DNA of 64,000 bases, taken from the NCBI GenBank assembly GCA_963741615.1, contig CAVUIU010000030.1, positions 186,001 to 250,000 of the forward strand, read 5' to 3'. The stretch is from UBA9676 sp963741615. Lineage in GTDB: Bacteria > Actinomycetota > Actinomycetes > Streptosporangiales > Streptosporangiaceae. Shown in pieces: positions 1-8,126 of this stretch. A program made the position numbers and the translations under genes. Under the pieces are notes generated by a model, which made no database searches, had not been told where the DNA came from, and saw only the letters and a program-made list of their open reading frames with translations. The first letter of the stretch is position 1; the number at the start of each line of letters is the position of its first letter.

Positions 1-372
1 TCTCCCGACCCGGCCCATCCCGACGAACTGCTCCTGATCGCCGACCGGCCGGGCAACCTGACCATCACCACCCGCGTGCGCGAGGGCATGGCGGAACGCC
101 GCGCTACCAAGCCCGTCACCGCCGTGACCGACGTGACGCCCACGCCGCCCTTCACGCTGCGGCTGTTCCTGCACGCGTGGGGGCTGATAGCCGTCGCTGT
201 GCTGATCGTCGGATTCGCCGGAGCCCTCGATGCCCTGGGTAACCTCACCTCCGCCGATTTCATCGCGCTGATCTCGCCGCTGGCCGCGATGCTCGGCGTG
301 GTGGCCATCGCGCGGGGGACAGGTGACGCAGGCAGCCGCCACGGCAAGGACACGGCCGGGCCCAGGCCCTGA
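1..372 (+). CDS. C-terminal part of small membrane protein (partial)
   Basis: The reading frame is open from the first base of the window to a TGA at 370-372, so the gene probably begins upstream. A GTG at 76 is the first usable start inside the window. The visible 123 residues hold two likely membrane segments: one from the FTLRLFLHAWGLIAV stretch to about 30 residues later, and one around FIALISPLAAMLGVVAIA. The tail is charged and short. No family could be recognised. The next gene on the same strand starts 66 bases downstream, so the two may be co-transcribed. Function unknown; moderately sure it is coding because of its GC-rich third positions and hydrophobic pattern. Confidence 0.5.
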   Translation, partial: SPDPAHPDELLLIADRPGNLTITTRVREGMAERRATKPVTAVTDVTPTPPFTLRLFLHAWGLIAVAVLIVGFAGALDALGNLTSADFIALISPLAAMLGVVAIARGTGDAGSRHGKDTAGPRP

Positions 373-438
373 GGCGGGGTGCTGCCCGATGATGACCGGG
401 CGGGGACAGCCGGGGGGCAGGCTCCTACTGTGGTGGGC

Positions 439-1452
439 ATGAGCGTCTCGGCGGCCAGCCCGGTTCCTGTCATCGATCTCGCACCGTTTCGCGAGGGCGG
501 TGCGGAGGGGAAGCGGGCGGTGGCCGCTGAGGTGGACGCCGCATGCCGCGACGTTGGCTTCCTGCAGGTCGTCGGGCATGGCGTGCCCGAGTCGGTGTGC
601 GATGACCTGCTGACTGCCTGGGCCAGCTTCTTCGACCTGCCGATGGCCGAAAAGCTGCGGTGGGTGGTGCCCGACGAGAGCGCCAACCGGGGGTACAGCT
701 GGCCGGGAAAGGAGGCCCTGGCCTACAGCCGGGGCGAACAGACCCCGCCGGACCTGATGGAGGCCTTTAACGTTGGCCGGCGCGAGCAGGATGACCCGTA
801 CTACGAGCGTCACGCCGCGTTCTACGCCCCGACGGTGTGGCCCGACCAGCCGCCGGGCCTGCGTCAGGTCTGGGAGGGCTACGACCTGGCCGCCAGCGCG
901 GTCGCCGATACCGTGCTGAGGGCCATGGCGCTGGCGCTCGACCTGCCGGAGACCTGGTTCACCAGCCGCTGCGCCCGTGCGATCGAGACGACCCGGGCGA
1001 TCAACTACCAGCGGGATGCGGGCGCGGCCGGGCCCGAGCCGGGACAGATGCGCATGGGTGCCCATACCGACTACGGCATTCTCACTGTCTTGCTGGCCGA
1101 CGATGTGCCGGGACTGCAGGTGTTCCGGGCCGGGGGGTGGCACGACGCCCCCACCCCCCGGGGGACCCTCACGCTCAACATCGGGGACATGCTGGCCGTA
1201 TGGACCAACGGCCGGTGGACGTCAACGCTGCACCGGGTGCTCCCGCCCCCCGCCGGTGCCGGGGGGCCGGTGCGCCGGCGGTCGGTCGCCCGTTTCCTTG
1301 ACTGCGAGCCTGATCAGGTCATCGAGTGCATCCCGGCATGCTGCGGACCGGGGAATCCGGCCAGGCACCAGCCGGTCCAGGCGGGGGAGTGGCTCATGGC
1401 CAAGATCCTGCATGGCCGGCGTCCCCCGGGCGCCGGCCGTCCGGCTTCCTAG
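439..1452 (+). CDS. 2-oxoglutarate/Fe(II)-dependent oxygenase, isopenicillin N synthase-like
   Basis: A 337-residue protein of the isopenicillin N synthase / 2OG-Fe(II) dioxygenase superfamily. The N-terminal DIOX_N region (VPVIDLAPF, then GFLQVVGHGVP) is followed by the double-stranded beta-helix. The iron ligands are the HxD of GAHTDYGILT near residue 210 and the distal His in STLHRVLPP. RRSVARF supplies the Arg-x-Ser that normally holds 2-oxoglutarate. The ATG at 439 was chosen because the conserved domain starts about ten residues later; an in-frame start at 379 would add 20 unconserved residues. Members of this family in actinobacteria hydroxylate, desaturate or cyclise small molecules. 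The substrate cannot be read from the sequence, and neighbouring exporters give only a weak hint of a secondary-metabolite role. Confidence 0.85.
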   Translation: MSVSAASPVPVIDLAPFREGGAEGKRAVAAEVDAACRDVGFLQVVGHGVPESVCDDLLTAWASFFDLPMAEKLRWVVPDESANRGYSWPGKEALAYSRGEQTPPDLMEAFNVGRREQDDPYYERHAAFYAPTVWPDQPPGLRQVWEGYDLAASAVADTVLRAMALALDLPETWFTSRCARAIETTRAINYQRDAGAAGPEPGQMRMGAHTDYGILTVLLADDVPGLQVFRAGGWHDAPTPRGTLTLNIGDMLAVWTNGRWTSTLHRVLPPPAGAGGPVRRRSVARFLDCEPDQVIECIPACCGPGNPARHQPVQAGEWLMAKILHGRRPPGAGRPAS

Positions 1453-1571
1453 CGCTCGCCGATCTCTTGCCCACGTCAAGGTCTCCCGCCGGAGCGGGTC
1501 ATATTGATTCGCATCCGCCACGGCGCTGCCGGTAAGTTCGGTGCGCGCGGACGGTGGATCAGGAGGACGGG

Positions 1572-2675
1572 GTGTCACAGACAAGCTCAGGGCCGGCGAT
1601 TCTCGTGGAAGGCCTGGCCAAGTCGTTCGGGGAGGTGCGCGCACTGCGGGGGATCGACCTGTCGGTGCCGCGCGGGACCGTGCTGGGTGTCCTCGGCCCG
1701 AACGGTGCGGGCAAGACGACGGCGGTGCGCATCCTGACCACCCTGCTGCAGCCGGACGGGGGCCGGGCGTGGGTGGAAGGCCGCGACGTCGTGCGTGAGG
1801 CGGCCGCTGTCCGCCGCTCGATCGGCCTGTCCGGCCAGTCGGCGGCCATCCAGCTTGAGCTCACCGGCCGGGAGAACCTGGAGATCATCGGGCGCCTCTA
1901 TCATCTGAGCTGGCCGCGGGCCCGCAGCCGCGCCACCGAGTTGCTGGAGCAGTTCGGCCTGCTCGATGCCGCCGACCGGGCTGCGAAGAATTTCTCCGGC
2001 GGGATGCAGCGCCGCCTGGACCTGGCCGCCAGCCTGGTCGGCCAGCCCAGGGTCCTGTTTCTCGATGAGCCGACAACCGGCCTGGACCCGCGGTCACGGC
2101 TGGGCATGTGGGACATCATCCGGTCGCTGGCCGCCAGCGGCACCACGCTGCTGCTCACGACCCAGTACCTCGACGAGGCCGATGAGCTGGCGGACGAGAT
2201 CGTGGTCATCGACCAGGGCCTGGTCATTGCCGCTGGCACGGCCGAGGAGCTGAAGAGCCGGGTCGGCGGGGACGTGCTCGAGTTCACGGTGCCGGACCGT
2301 ACCCGGACCGGCGACGCCGTCACGGCGGTCGCGAAGATCGGGGAGGCAGAGCCGCACATGGACGCTGAAACCGGTGTGATCAGCGTCGGCGTCGGTGGCC
2401 GCGGCTCGGAGGCGCTCATCGAGGCGGTGCGCGGCCTGGACGGCGCCGGGGTCGAAGTCCGCGGCCTCGCGCTGCGGCGGCCCTCACTCGACGACGTCTT
2501 CATGGCGCTGACCGGCCACGCCGCCGAGGAGACCGGCCAGCAGGGCAGGCGCCGCGGCCGCCGCCGGGCCGTCGGCCGGGACCGCGCCGGTGACGGGGAC
2601 CCGGCCGGTGACGGGAACCCGGCCGGTGACGGGGACCCGGCCGGTGACAAGGACTCCGCGAGGGCAGCGTCATGA
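1572..2675 (+). CDS. ABC transporter ATP-binding protein, DrrA family
   Basis: A 367-residue ATPase of the daunorubicin-resistance (DrrA) type, expected to power an ABC-2 exporter in the cytoplasmic membrane. Walker A (GPNGAGKTT) lies near residue 41, the signature NFSGGMQRR near 140, Walker B VLFLDEPTTGLDP near 160. The switch region reads TTQYLDEAD, with Gln where many ABC proteins have His, as is usual for DrrA. The C-terminal DUF4162-like domain is present (RRPSLDDVFMALTG). GTG 1572 was chosen because AGGAGG sits at 1561-1566; GTG 1554 lies upstream of that site. The last 30 residues are a low-complexity GDGDPA repeat. Its stop overlaps the ATG of the permease gene (ATGA), which indicates translational coupling. 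Confidence 0.9.
   Translation: MSQTSSGPAILVEGLAKSFGEVRALRGIDLSVPRGTVLGVLGPNGAGKTTAVRILTTLLQPDGGRAWVEGRDVVREAAAVRRSIGLSGQSAAIQLELTGRENLEIIGRLYHLSWPRARSRATELLEQFGLLDAADRAAKNFSGGMQRRLDLAASLVGQPRVLFLDEPTTGLDPRSRLGMWDIIRSLAASGTTLLLTTQYLDEADELADEIVVIDQGLVIAAGTAEELKSRVGGDVLEFTVPDRTRTGDAVTAVAKIGEAEPHMDAETGVISVGVGGRGSEALIEAVRGLDGAGVEVRGLALRRPSLDDVFMALTGHAAEETGQQGRRRGRRRAVGRDRAGDGDPAGDGNPAGDGDPAGDKDSARAAS
2586..2657 (+). repeat. 18-bp tandem repeat in the 3' end of the drrA-like gene
   Basis: Three near-identical 18-base units begin at 2586, 2604 and 2622, each of the form GCCGGTGACGGGGACCCG, with one base change in the middle unit. A diverged fourth copy begins at 2640. In frame they encode a hexapeptide (Ala-Gly-Asp-Gly-Asp/Asn-Pro) at the C-terminus of the ATPase. 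Because 18 is a multiple of three, copy number can change without breaking the frame. Confidence 0.85.
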
Positions 2676-3483
2676 CCGCCATCGCCGTGCCGCTGGGGGA
2701 GCCGGGCCAGCCCGGCCTGGTCACCCGCACCCGCTGGGCGGTGAGCGACACGCTCACCATCACCCGGCGCAACCTCCTGGTCTGGATGCGCGTGCCCGCT
2801 TACATCGTGTTCACCGTCATCCAGCCGGTGATCTTCGTGGTGATGTTCCGCTACGTCTTCGGCGGCGCGATCAAGGTCCCCAGCGGCAGCTATGTCAACT
2901 TCATGATCCCGGGGATCATCGCGCAGACCGCGGCGTTCGCGACCTTCGGCACCGCCATCGCCCTGGCACAGGAGCTGCAGAAGGGCGTCATCGACCGGCT
3001 GCGGTCGATGCCGATGGCGCGGTCGGCGGTGCTGGCCGGCTGGTCGCCGACACCATCCGGATGACCGTGACGATCCTGATCGTCCTCGGGGTGGGGTACG
3101 CGGTGGGGTTCCGGTTCCAGCAAGGCTTCCTGCCGTCCGTGGCCATGCTCGTGCTCGCCATCGTGTTCGGGGTGGCGATCTGCTGCATCGCCGCCTTCAC
3201 CGGGCTGGCCATCGGGGACGAGGAGTCGGTACAGGCGTTCGGGCTGATCTGGCTCTTCCCGCTCACCTTCCTCAGCTCGGCGTTCGTGCCGATCTACACC
3301 ATGCCCGGCTGGCTGCAGGCTTTCGCCAACAACCAGCCGGTCACCTACGTCGTCGACACCATGCGCGGGCTGGCGCTCGGCTGGCCGGTCGCGGCGAGCC
3401 TGTGGAAGAGCATCGTGTGGCTGGTCGCGATCTTCGTCGTCTTCGCGCCGCTCGCCGTCCGCGCCTACCGGCGGGCCAGTTGA
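2672..3483 (+). pseudogene. ABC-2 type permease, DrrB family, frameshifted
   Basis: Partner permease of the DrrA-like ATPase. The frame from ATG 2672 encodes the N-terminal half (two membrane segments, then DRLRSMPMARSAVLAG) and then runs into a stop at 3062-3064. The second half, starting with RLVADTIRMTV and carrying four more membrane segments to a stop at 3481-3483, lies in the frame one base back. The join is at about 3040-3047. DrrB proteins read SAVLAGRxxAD here. Restoring four bases (GGCC, making GGCCGGCC) would give AGRLVAD and one continuous 271-residue protein. Either the gene is recently broken or four bases were lost in sequencing or assembly of this GC repeat. The rest of the gene is intact, which favours a recent event or an error. 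Confidence 0.8.
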
Positions 3484-3499
3484 CCCGCACCCCTGGCCG

Positions 3500-3958
3500 C
3501 TAGCGGGACGGCGCCAGCCTGCGGTGGTCCCAGGAGATGATCCGCCGCGGCTCCACGGCGAAGCCCACCCGCTTGGGTGCGGTCTGGGTCGTGTAAGCCT
3601 CCAGCGCGTCGGCGGCCATGCCCGCCGTCACGGCGGCGACCCGGCGGCCGATCTCCAGCACGCCTGCCGGGTCCTCGATGCACCGGGCGAGGCCGACGAC
3701 CTGCACCCCGCGCAGCTCGAAGTACTCCTCCCCGGTTTCCACCAGGCAGGTCACCCTGGGGTCGCGGGCCAGGTTGCGCGCCTTCTGTGAGGACCGGTAA
3801 GTCCAGAACGTGATGTGCCCGTCGAGCATCACGTAGAACATCGTCACCAGGTGTGGCGTCCCGTCCCGGTTGATGGTGGCCAGTTGCAGCTTGTGGGATC
3901 GCGCCAGCATGGCCGCCACGTCCGCGGCCGTCATGGCGACCCGGTCACGCTGCCTCAT
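3500..3958 (-). CDS. PPOX-class (F420/FMN) flavin-binding protein
   Basis: A 152-residue protein of the pyridoxamine-5'-phosphate-oxidase-like split-barrel fold. The pattern LATINRDGTPHLVTMFYVMLDG, followed by TYRSSQKARNLARDPRVTCLVE, is the usual actinobacterial PPOX/F420-dependent layout. Such proteins reduce or bind small molecules with F420H2 or FMN; the substrate is unknown. GGGGAAG lies just upstream of ATG 3958. An internal ATG at 3934 is an alternative. It begins 12 bases after the stop of the upstream permease on the same strand, so it is probably the last gene of the ABC operon. It ends convergently 16 bases from the stop of the frameshifted permease. Confidence 0.8.
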   Translation of the reverse strand: MRQRDRVAMTAADVAAMLARSHKLQLATINRDGTPHLVTMFYVMLDGHITFWTYRSSQKARNLARDPRVTCLVETGEEYFELRGVQVVGLARCIEDPAGVLEIGRRVAAVTAGMAADALEAYTTQTAPKRVGFAVEPRRIISWDHRRLAPSR

Positions 3959-3970
3959 CCGCTTCCCCGC

Positions 3971-4852
3971 TCAGGACAGGACGCGCCGGCGGAAGTTGCG
4001 CAGCCCGACGGCCAGGAACACCACGCCGAAGGCGAACACCACCGGGTAGATGACGTACAGGTGCATGTGCGGTGCCCTGGTGAACGCGGCCCGCATCCCC
4101 TCGTTCACGTAGATGAGCGGGTTGATCAGCACGATGGTCTGGAGCCAGTGCCACCCGCCGACCGTGACCGGCGCGAGCCTGGTCCAGGCGTAGTAGGTGC
4201 CGCCGAGGAACGTGATCGGCAAGATGATGAAGCCGAACATCAGGCCGATGTTCCGCGGCTCGAAGCTGGTGCCGAGGACGAGGCCGAGGCCGGCCATCGC
4301 GACGCACGCGAGCGGCACGAACGTCGCGATGATCCACCAGTGCAGCGTCAGGTGGGCGTGCACGCCGGGCGCATGCACGACCGAGGCCATCGGCAGCACG
4401 ATGGCGGCGGACAGTACCCCCTGCGCCGCGCCGGAGAGCACCTTGGCGATCGCCACCAGCCAGATCGGGCACGGTGCCTGGACCCTGTCCTCGATCTCGC
4501 GGGTGAACCCGAACTCCTGCGCCATGTTCAGGGCGATCGACTGCACACCCTGGAACATGACCGAGATCCCGACCACCCCGGGCACCAGAATCGTCGCGAA
4601 GGCGGACTGCGCCACCTGGCCGTGCCCGCCGATGCCCTGCCCGATCTTCGGGAAGACGTACAGGAAGACGAAACAGAGCAGGAACGGCTGGATGATCGTG
4701 CGCAGCACGAACTCCCACAGGTGCTTGCGCAGCACCACGAGGTCGCGCAGCAGGAGCGCGCCGAGCGCGGTCCAGCTCGCGGCGGCCACGGAGCGGGTGG
4801 GGCCGCCGCCGATCCGCCGGGCAGGCGCCTGTGTGGTCAGCGACGTGGCCAT
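3971..4852 (-). CDS. ABC-2 type permease, DrrB/NodJ-like
   Basis: A 293-residue integral membrane protein with six predicted segments and the ABC-2 pattern: a cytoplasmic Arg-rich N-terminus, LLLRDLVVLRKHLWEF before the first segment, and PITFLGGTYYAW and INPLIYVNEGMRAAF near the end. It should form the channel of an exporter with the ATPase just upstream. Its ATG at 4852 overlaps the TGA of that ATPase gene (TGATG), so the two are translationally coupled. Compared with the other DrrB-like gene in this window it is intact. The exported compound is unknown; drugs, lipids or polysaccharides are all known cargoes of the family. Confidence 0.88.
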   Translation of the reverse strand: MATSLTTQAPARRIGGGPTRSVAAASWTALGALLLRDLVVLRKHLWEFVLRTIIQPFLLCFVFLYVFPKIGQGIGGHGQVAQSAFATILVPGVVGISVMFQGVQSIALNMAQEFGFTREIEDRVQAPCPIWLVAIAKVLSGAAQGVLSAAIVLPMASVVHAPGVHAHLTLHWWIIATFVPLACVAMAGLGLVLGTSFEPRNIGLMFGFIILPITFLGGTYYAWTRLAPVTVGGWHWLQTIVLINPLIYVNEGMRAAFTRAPHMHLYVIYPVVFAFGVVFLAVGLRNFRRRVLS

Positions 4853-5850
4853 CAGTCCCGCAGCTCCTTCCCCGTGAGGTTGATGAACACCGTCTCCAGG
4901 CTGGGCTCGGACACCGACACGTCAACAAGGTCGAACCCGCCGCGCTCCGCCGCCGTGACGATGCGCGGCACGAGCCGGTCACTGCCCTGCACGTGCAGCT
5001 CCACCCGTCCGTCCGTGTGGCGGGTGCGGGTGACGCCCTCCACCTCGCGGGTCAGCAGCCCGGCGAGCTGGCCGGCGTCGCCGGTGGTCTTCACCGTGAC
5101 GACGGTGTCGGCGCCGATGCTCTGCTTGAGCGCGGCCGGGGTGTCGAGGGCCAGGATCTTGCCGTGGTCCATGATGGCGACCCGCTCGCAGAGCCGGTCC
5201 GCCTCCTCCATGTAGTGGGTCGTGAGCAGGATCGTCTGGCCGTCGCGGTGCAGCTCGCCGAGCAGGTCCCACAAGGCGAGCCGGCTCTGCGGATCGAGCC
5301 CCGCCGTCGGCTCGTCGAGAAAGAGCACCGAGGGGCGGTGGAAGATCGCGCGCGCCACCATCAGCCGCTGCGCCATCCCGCCGGACAGCGCATACACCGA
5401 CGCCTTAGCCCACTTGGCCAGCTGGAACTGCTCGAGCAGCTCGTCCGCGACCCGCCGGGACTGCTTGGCCCCCATGCCAAAGAGCCGGCCGTGAAAGTAC
5501 AGGTTCTCCCAGACGGTGAGCTGGCGGTCAAGGGTATTTTGCTGCGAAACGATGCCGCTCAACTGTTTTGCCAGCGCCGGATGGGCCGCGACATCGATCC
5601 CGCCGAGGTAGGCCCGGCCTGATGTCGGCACCACGCGGGTGGTCAGCATCCCCGCGGTGGTCGTTTTCCCCGCGCCGTTGGGCCCCAGCAGGCCGAAGAT
5701 CTCACCCGCCTCGACGTCGAGATTGAGCTGGTCGACCGCGGCGAAGTCCGTCCCCGGGTAGATCTTGGTCAGGTTCTCGGTATGGATGACCGCGCCCGGC
5801 TGGCCGTTGGCAAGCCCGGTCGCGCTCGCCGGCGCAGGTGCGGTGCTCAT
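4852..5850 (-). CDS. ABC transporter ATP-binding protein, DrrA/CcmA-like
   Basis: A 332-residue ATPase. Walker A GPNGAGKTT lies near residue 65, the Q-loop is VSQQNTLDRQ, the signature is ALSGGMAQRL and Walker B is VLFLDEPTAGLDP. The switch histidine is present in TTHYMEEAD, unlike the Gln of the other DrrA protein here. ATG 5850 (MSTAPAP) was chosen because the family starts about 30 residues before Walker A; upstream in-frame residues are Arg/Pro-rich and look non-coding. It heads a three-gene minus-strand operon (ATPase, permease, PPOX). The two exporters in this window face each other, stop to stop. Confidence 0.9.
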   Translation of the reverse strand: MSTAPAPASATGLANGQPGAVIHTENLTKIYPGTDFAAVDQLNLDVEAGEIFGLLGPNGAGKTTTAGMLTTRVVPTSGRAYLGGIDVAAHPALAKQLSGIVSQQNTLDRQLTVWENLYFHGRLFGMGAKQSRRVADELLEQFQLAKWAKASVYALSGGMAQRLMVARAIFHRPSVLFLDEPTAGLDPQSRLALWDLLGELHRDGQTILLTTHYMEEADRLCERVAIMDHGKILALDTPAALKQSIGADTVVTVKTTGDAGQLAGLLTREVEGVTRTRHTDGRVELHVQGSDRLVPRIVTAAERGGFDLVDVSVSEPSLETVFINLTGKELRD

Positions 5851-5968
5851 CGCCCACATCGTAACGCCGCGGCGTCCCGCAAGGCCGCGTGACGCCGCGG
5901 CCGTCCCGGTCAGCCCGGCGCCGCGGCGGCCGGAAGGTGCGGCTGGCCGGCGGCGGTCAGACGGTCGG

Positions 5969-6760
5969 TCAGGCCGGGGCCGGCCGCTTGTCCAGGGCGG
6001 CCAGGAACTCGACGATCGCGGCCGCGATCTGCGGCGCTCCCCGGCGGGGGAGGTGATGGCCGATGTGGCTGACCAGCTGCACCTGGGCATCGGGCAGGGC
6101 CGCGGCCAGCTGATGGGTGGTGCTGGCGGGGATGAGCGTGTCGTCCGGGTCGGCGATCAGCAGCACCGGCTGCACCACCCCGGCCAGCGAAGCGGTGAGG
6201 CCGCCGACCTCACCGACCAGCGCCCGCTGCTCGGTGAGGAAGCTGCGCCACAGCGGCCCGTGCTCGTAGTGCGCATGGCCCCAGATGTGCCAGTTGACAT
6301 GCTCGTCGGCGGCGATCGGGCGCCGGCGCAGCGCGGCGACGGCCGCCAGCCTGGCCCGGGCCAGCCACGGTGTCAGCCACCAGGCGGTGAAGGCGCACAC
6401 CTCCCCGGCCACCGGCGCGGCCAGCAGCCGGTCCCAGCCGGTGAGGCAGCCCGGGCCGACGCTGGCCAGCAGCACCAGCCCCTCGACCCGCTCGGGTGCG
6501 AGCTGGGCCAGTGACAGTGCCACCCCGCCCCCGTAGGAATGACCAACCAGCACGGCACGCCCGATGCCACGCGCATCCAGCTCCGCCAGCACCGCGCGGG
6601 CGTTGACCGCGAAGCCACCAGCGCGCAGGCGGCTGGCCCCGTATCCGGGCCGGTCCAGCGCCACCACACCCAGCCCGGGCGGCAGCCGGTCAGCAACCTG
6701 CCGCCAGTCCGCCCCCGAACCCGGCTGGCCATGCACGAGCACAAGCTGGTGGCCGCCCAC
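5969..6760 (-). CDS. Alpha/beta-fold hydrolase
   Basis: A 263-residue alpha/beta hydrolase. The oxyanion motif is LVHGQPGSGADW near residue 8. The nucleophile elbow is GHSYGG near residue 78, the acid is probably in ADPDDTLIP near residue 210, and the base is the His of SHIGHHLPRRG near residue 240. All parts of the Ser-Asp-His triad are therefore present. GTG 6760 is the first usable start after an in-frame TAA just upstream. The family covers esterases, haloperoxidases, epoxide hydrolases and C-C hydrolases; nothing in the sequence fixes the substrate. It stands alone, about 120 bases before the ABC operon on the same strand. Confidence 0.82.
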   Translation of the reverse strand: MGGHQLVLVHGQPGSGADWRQVADRLPPGLGVVALDRPGYGASRLRAGGFAVNARAVLAELDARGIGRAVLVGHSYGGGVALSLAQLAPERVEGLVLLASVGPGCLTGWDRLLAAPVAGEVCAFTAWWLTPWLARARLAAVAALRRRPIAADEHVNWHIWGHAHYEHGPLWRSFLTEQRALVGEVGGLTASLAGVVQPVLLIADPDDTLIPASTTHQLAAALPDAQVQLVSHIGHHLPRRGAPQIAAAIVEFLAALDKRPAPA

Positions 6761-6854
6761 ACGATGAGCTTAGAGGCCCCGGACGCGGAGCCGCGGGCCG
6801 CGGCTTGACCGCTCGTCAGGCGGGCACGGTCACGCTGAGGGCACGAGCGGGAAG

Positions 6855-7355
6855 TCAGAACTGGTGACGTGTGTGGCTGAAGGTGCCCTTTCCGAAAGCC
6901 AGGATCTTGGTGGGATGCACCGAGAACACGAGGGCTTCGCCGCTTGCGTGGTGAAAGCTGCCGCCGCGTGCCTCGTATCGCCATCGTCCGTCCCACTTCG
7001 TGGCCCATGCCGCGGCGAGGCGCCCGAGCACGAGATCATCGGTGAGCCGGACGGCGTCGCCCTCGACCACGACGTCAAGCCCCCCGTCCCAGCGGTTGCA
7101 GCCGGTCGTCAGGATCACATGCGGATTGCGGCGGAGGTTGACGGCCTTCTGTTCGGTGGCACCGGTGGAGAAGTGGATGGCCCCGTCGAGCCACACGGCG
7201 ACGAGCGGCGTGACGTGGGGCCGGCCGTCGGCCCGGACCGTGGAGAGCCAGAACAGCTCGGCCGTTTCGAGCACTCGGCGTGTCTGGTCCCATCCGGTGG
7301 CAACTGCGCCCGGTTCGCTGAATCGGATGTCAAGCCTGGTCGCCGGTTCGCTCAT
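6855..7355 (-). CDS. PPOX-class F420-dependent oxidoreductase-like protein
   Basis: A 166-residue split-barrel flavoprotein. It shows the features of the pyridoxamine-phosphate-oxidase-like family: FWLSTVRADGRPHVTPLVAVW near the start, STGATEQKAVNLRRNPHVIL in the middle, and WRYEARGGSFHHASGEALVF with the closing strand VHPTKILAFGKG. ATG 7355 is preferred to ATG 7361 because the AAGGGG ribosome-binding site ends one base before 7361 but has proper spacing to 7355. It follows a universal stress protein gene on the same strand by about 20 bases, so the pair is probably one stress operon. Substrate unknown. Confidence 0.82.
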   Translation of the reverse strand: MSEPATRLDIRFSEPGAVATGWDQTRRVLETAELFWLSTVRADGRPHVTPLVAVWLDGAIHFSTGATEQKAVNLRRNPHVILTTGCNRWDGGLDVVVEGDAVRLTDDLVLGRLAAAWATKWDGRWRYEARGGSFHHASGEALVFSVHPTKILAFGKGTFSHTRHQF

Positions 7356-7374
7356 CGGCATACCCCTTTCCGCC

Positions 7375-7845
7375 TTAGGCGCGGCCGGGTGGCTCCGTGG
7401 TGTGTCCCTTGCCGCGGATGACGGTGACCGGGCAGCGGGCGTGATGAACGCAGTACGTGCTGACCGAGCCGAGCAGCGCGTCGGCGAATCCGCCGTACCC
7501 ACGGCTGCCCACGACCAGCAGGTCGGCGTCGGCGGACGCTTCGACCAGGACCTGGGCCGCGTGGCCCTCGATCACGCGGGTCCGCAGCCAATCAGGGTGC
7601 TCAGGGCCGAACACGTCATCGACAGCCCCGGCCAGGGTCTGCCCCGCGAAGCTGGCGAAGTCGAGATCCTCCGAGTCGGCTGGCGCCCACCCGTAGAAGG
7701 TCGGGAACTGCCAGGCGGCGACGGCATCCACGGCGGCCCCGGTGAACCCGGCCTGGCGTGCTGCCCACCGGAGCGCGTCCTTCGAACAATCCGACCCATC
7801 GACTCCCACGACGATGCGGGGCCGCCCGCCGCCCGATCCGGTCAT
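7375..7845 (-). CDS. Universal stress protein (UspA family)
   Basis: A 156-residue UspA-domain protein. The N-terminal strand IVVGVDGSDCSKDALRWA and the C-terminal ATP-binding motif GSRGYGG with GSVSTYCVHHARCPVTVIR fit the G-2x-G-9x-GS rule of ATP-binding universal stress proteins. Such proteins are induced under starvation, hypoxia or oxidative stress. AGGAG precedes ATG 7845. The PPOX gene follows at once, so both probably share a transcript. The promoter must lie in the 281-base gap shared with the divergent SHOCT gene. Confidence 0.9.
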   Translation of the reverse strand: MTGSGGGRPRIVVGVDGSDCSKDALRWAARQAGFTGAAVDAVAAWQFPTFYGWAPADSEDLDFASFAGQTLAGAVDDVFGPEHPDWLRTRVIEGHAAQVLVEASADADLLVVGSRGYGGFADALLGSVSTYCVHHARCPVTVIRGKGHTTEPPGRA

Positions 7846-8042
7846 CTTTCTCCTCACCCGCCGCCCGGACGGACGGCGACTGTCGTCTCTCCTGAAGTGC
7901 CCACCCGGGGACGACCATAGCGCGCCTGGTCTGGCGCGCATGAAGCCGCCACGGATGGCCGCCTCGGGAGAGCCGGGCTGCCGGCAGCTGGGGCAGGAGG
8001 GGCATTCGTCTCACCCGTGCAGGGTGATGCCGGTGATCCCTT

Positions 8043-8069
8043 CCAGGGCCAAGGCTTAGCCTGCCCTGG
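8043..8069. promoter_or_regulatory. Strong hairpin in the divergent usp/SHOCT intergenic region
   Basis: The seven-base arms CCAGGGC (8043-8049) and GCCCTGG (8063-8069) pair perfectly. Inside them AGGC and GCCT pair around a TTA loop, with a two-base bulge (8050-8051). It lies 58 bases before the ATG at 8127, in the gap between two divergent genes, so it is not an ordinary terminator of either. It could be a leader hairpin or an operator. The rest of the 7846-8126 gap shows no gene. Confidence 0.4.
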
Positions 8070-8126
8070 CGCAGGACCGTTAGCCGGCCGCTACCGGCAG
8101 CCTCGCCTGGCGCGAAGGAGGAAGTA

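Noticed and set aside
3037..3050. Programmed ribosomal frameshift in the DrrB-like gene.
   Set aside because: No slippery heptamer or downstream structure is evident, and a four-base loss at GGCC explains the family alignment exactly.
3815..5215. Plus-strand open frame of 466 codons opposite the ABC permease and ATPase.
   Set aside because: Antisense to genes with clear Walker and membrane motifs; translation is His/Arg/Asp-rich without domains.
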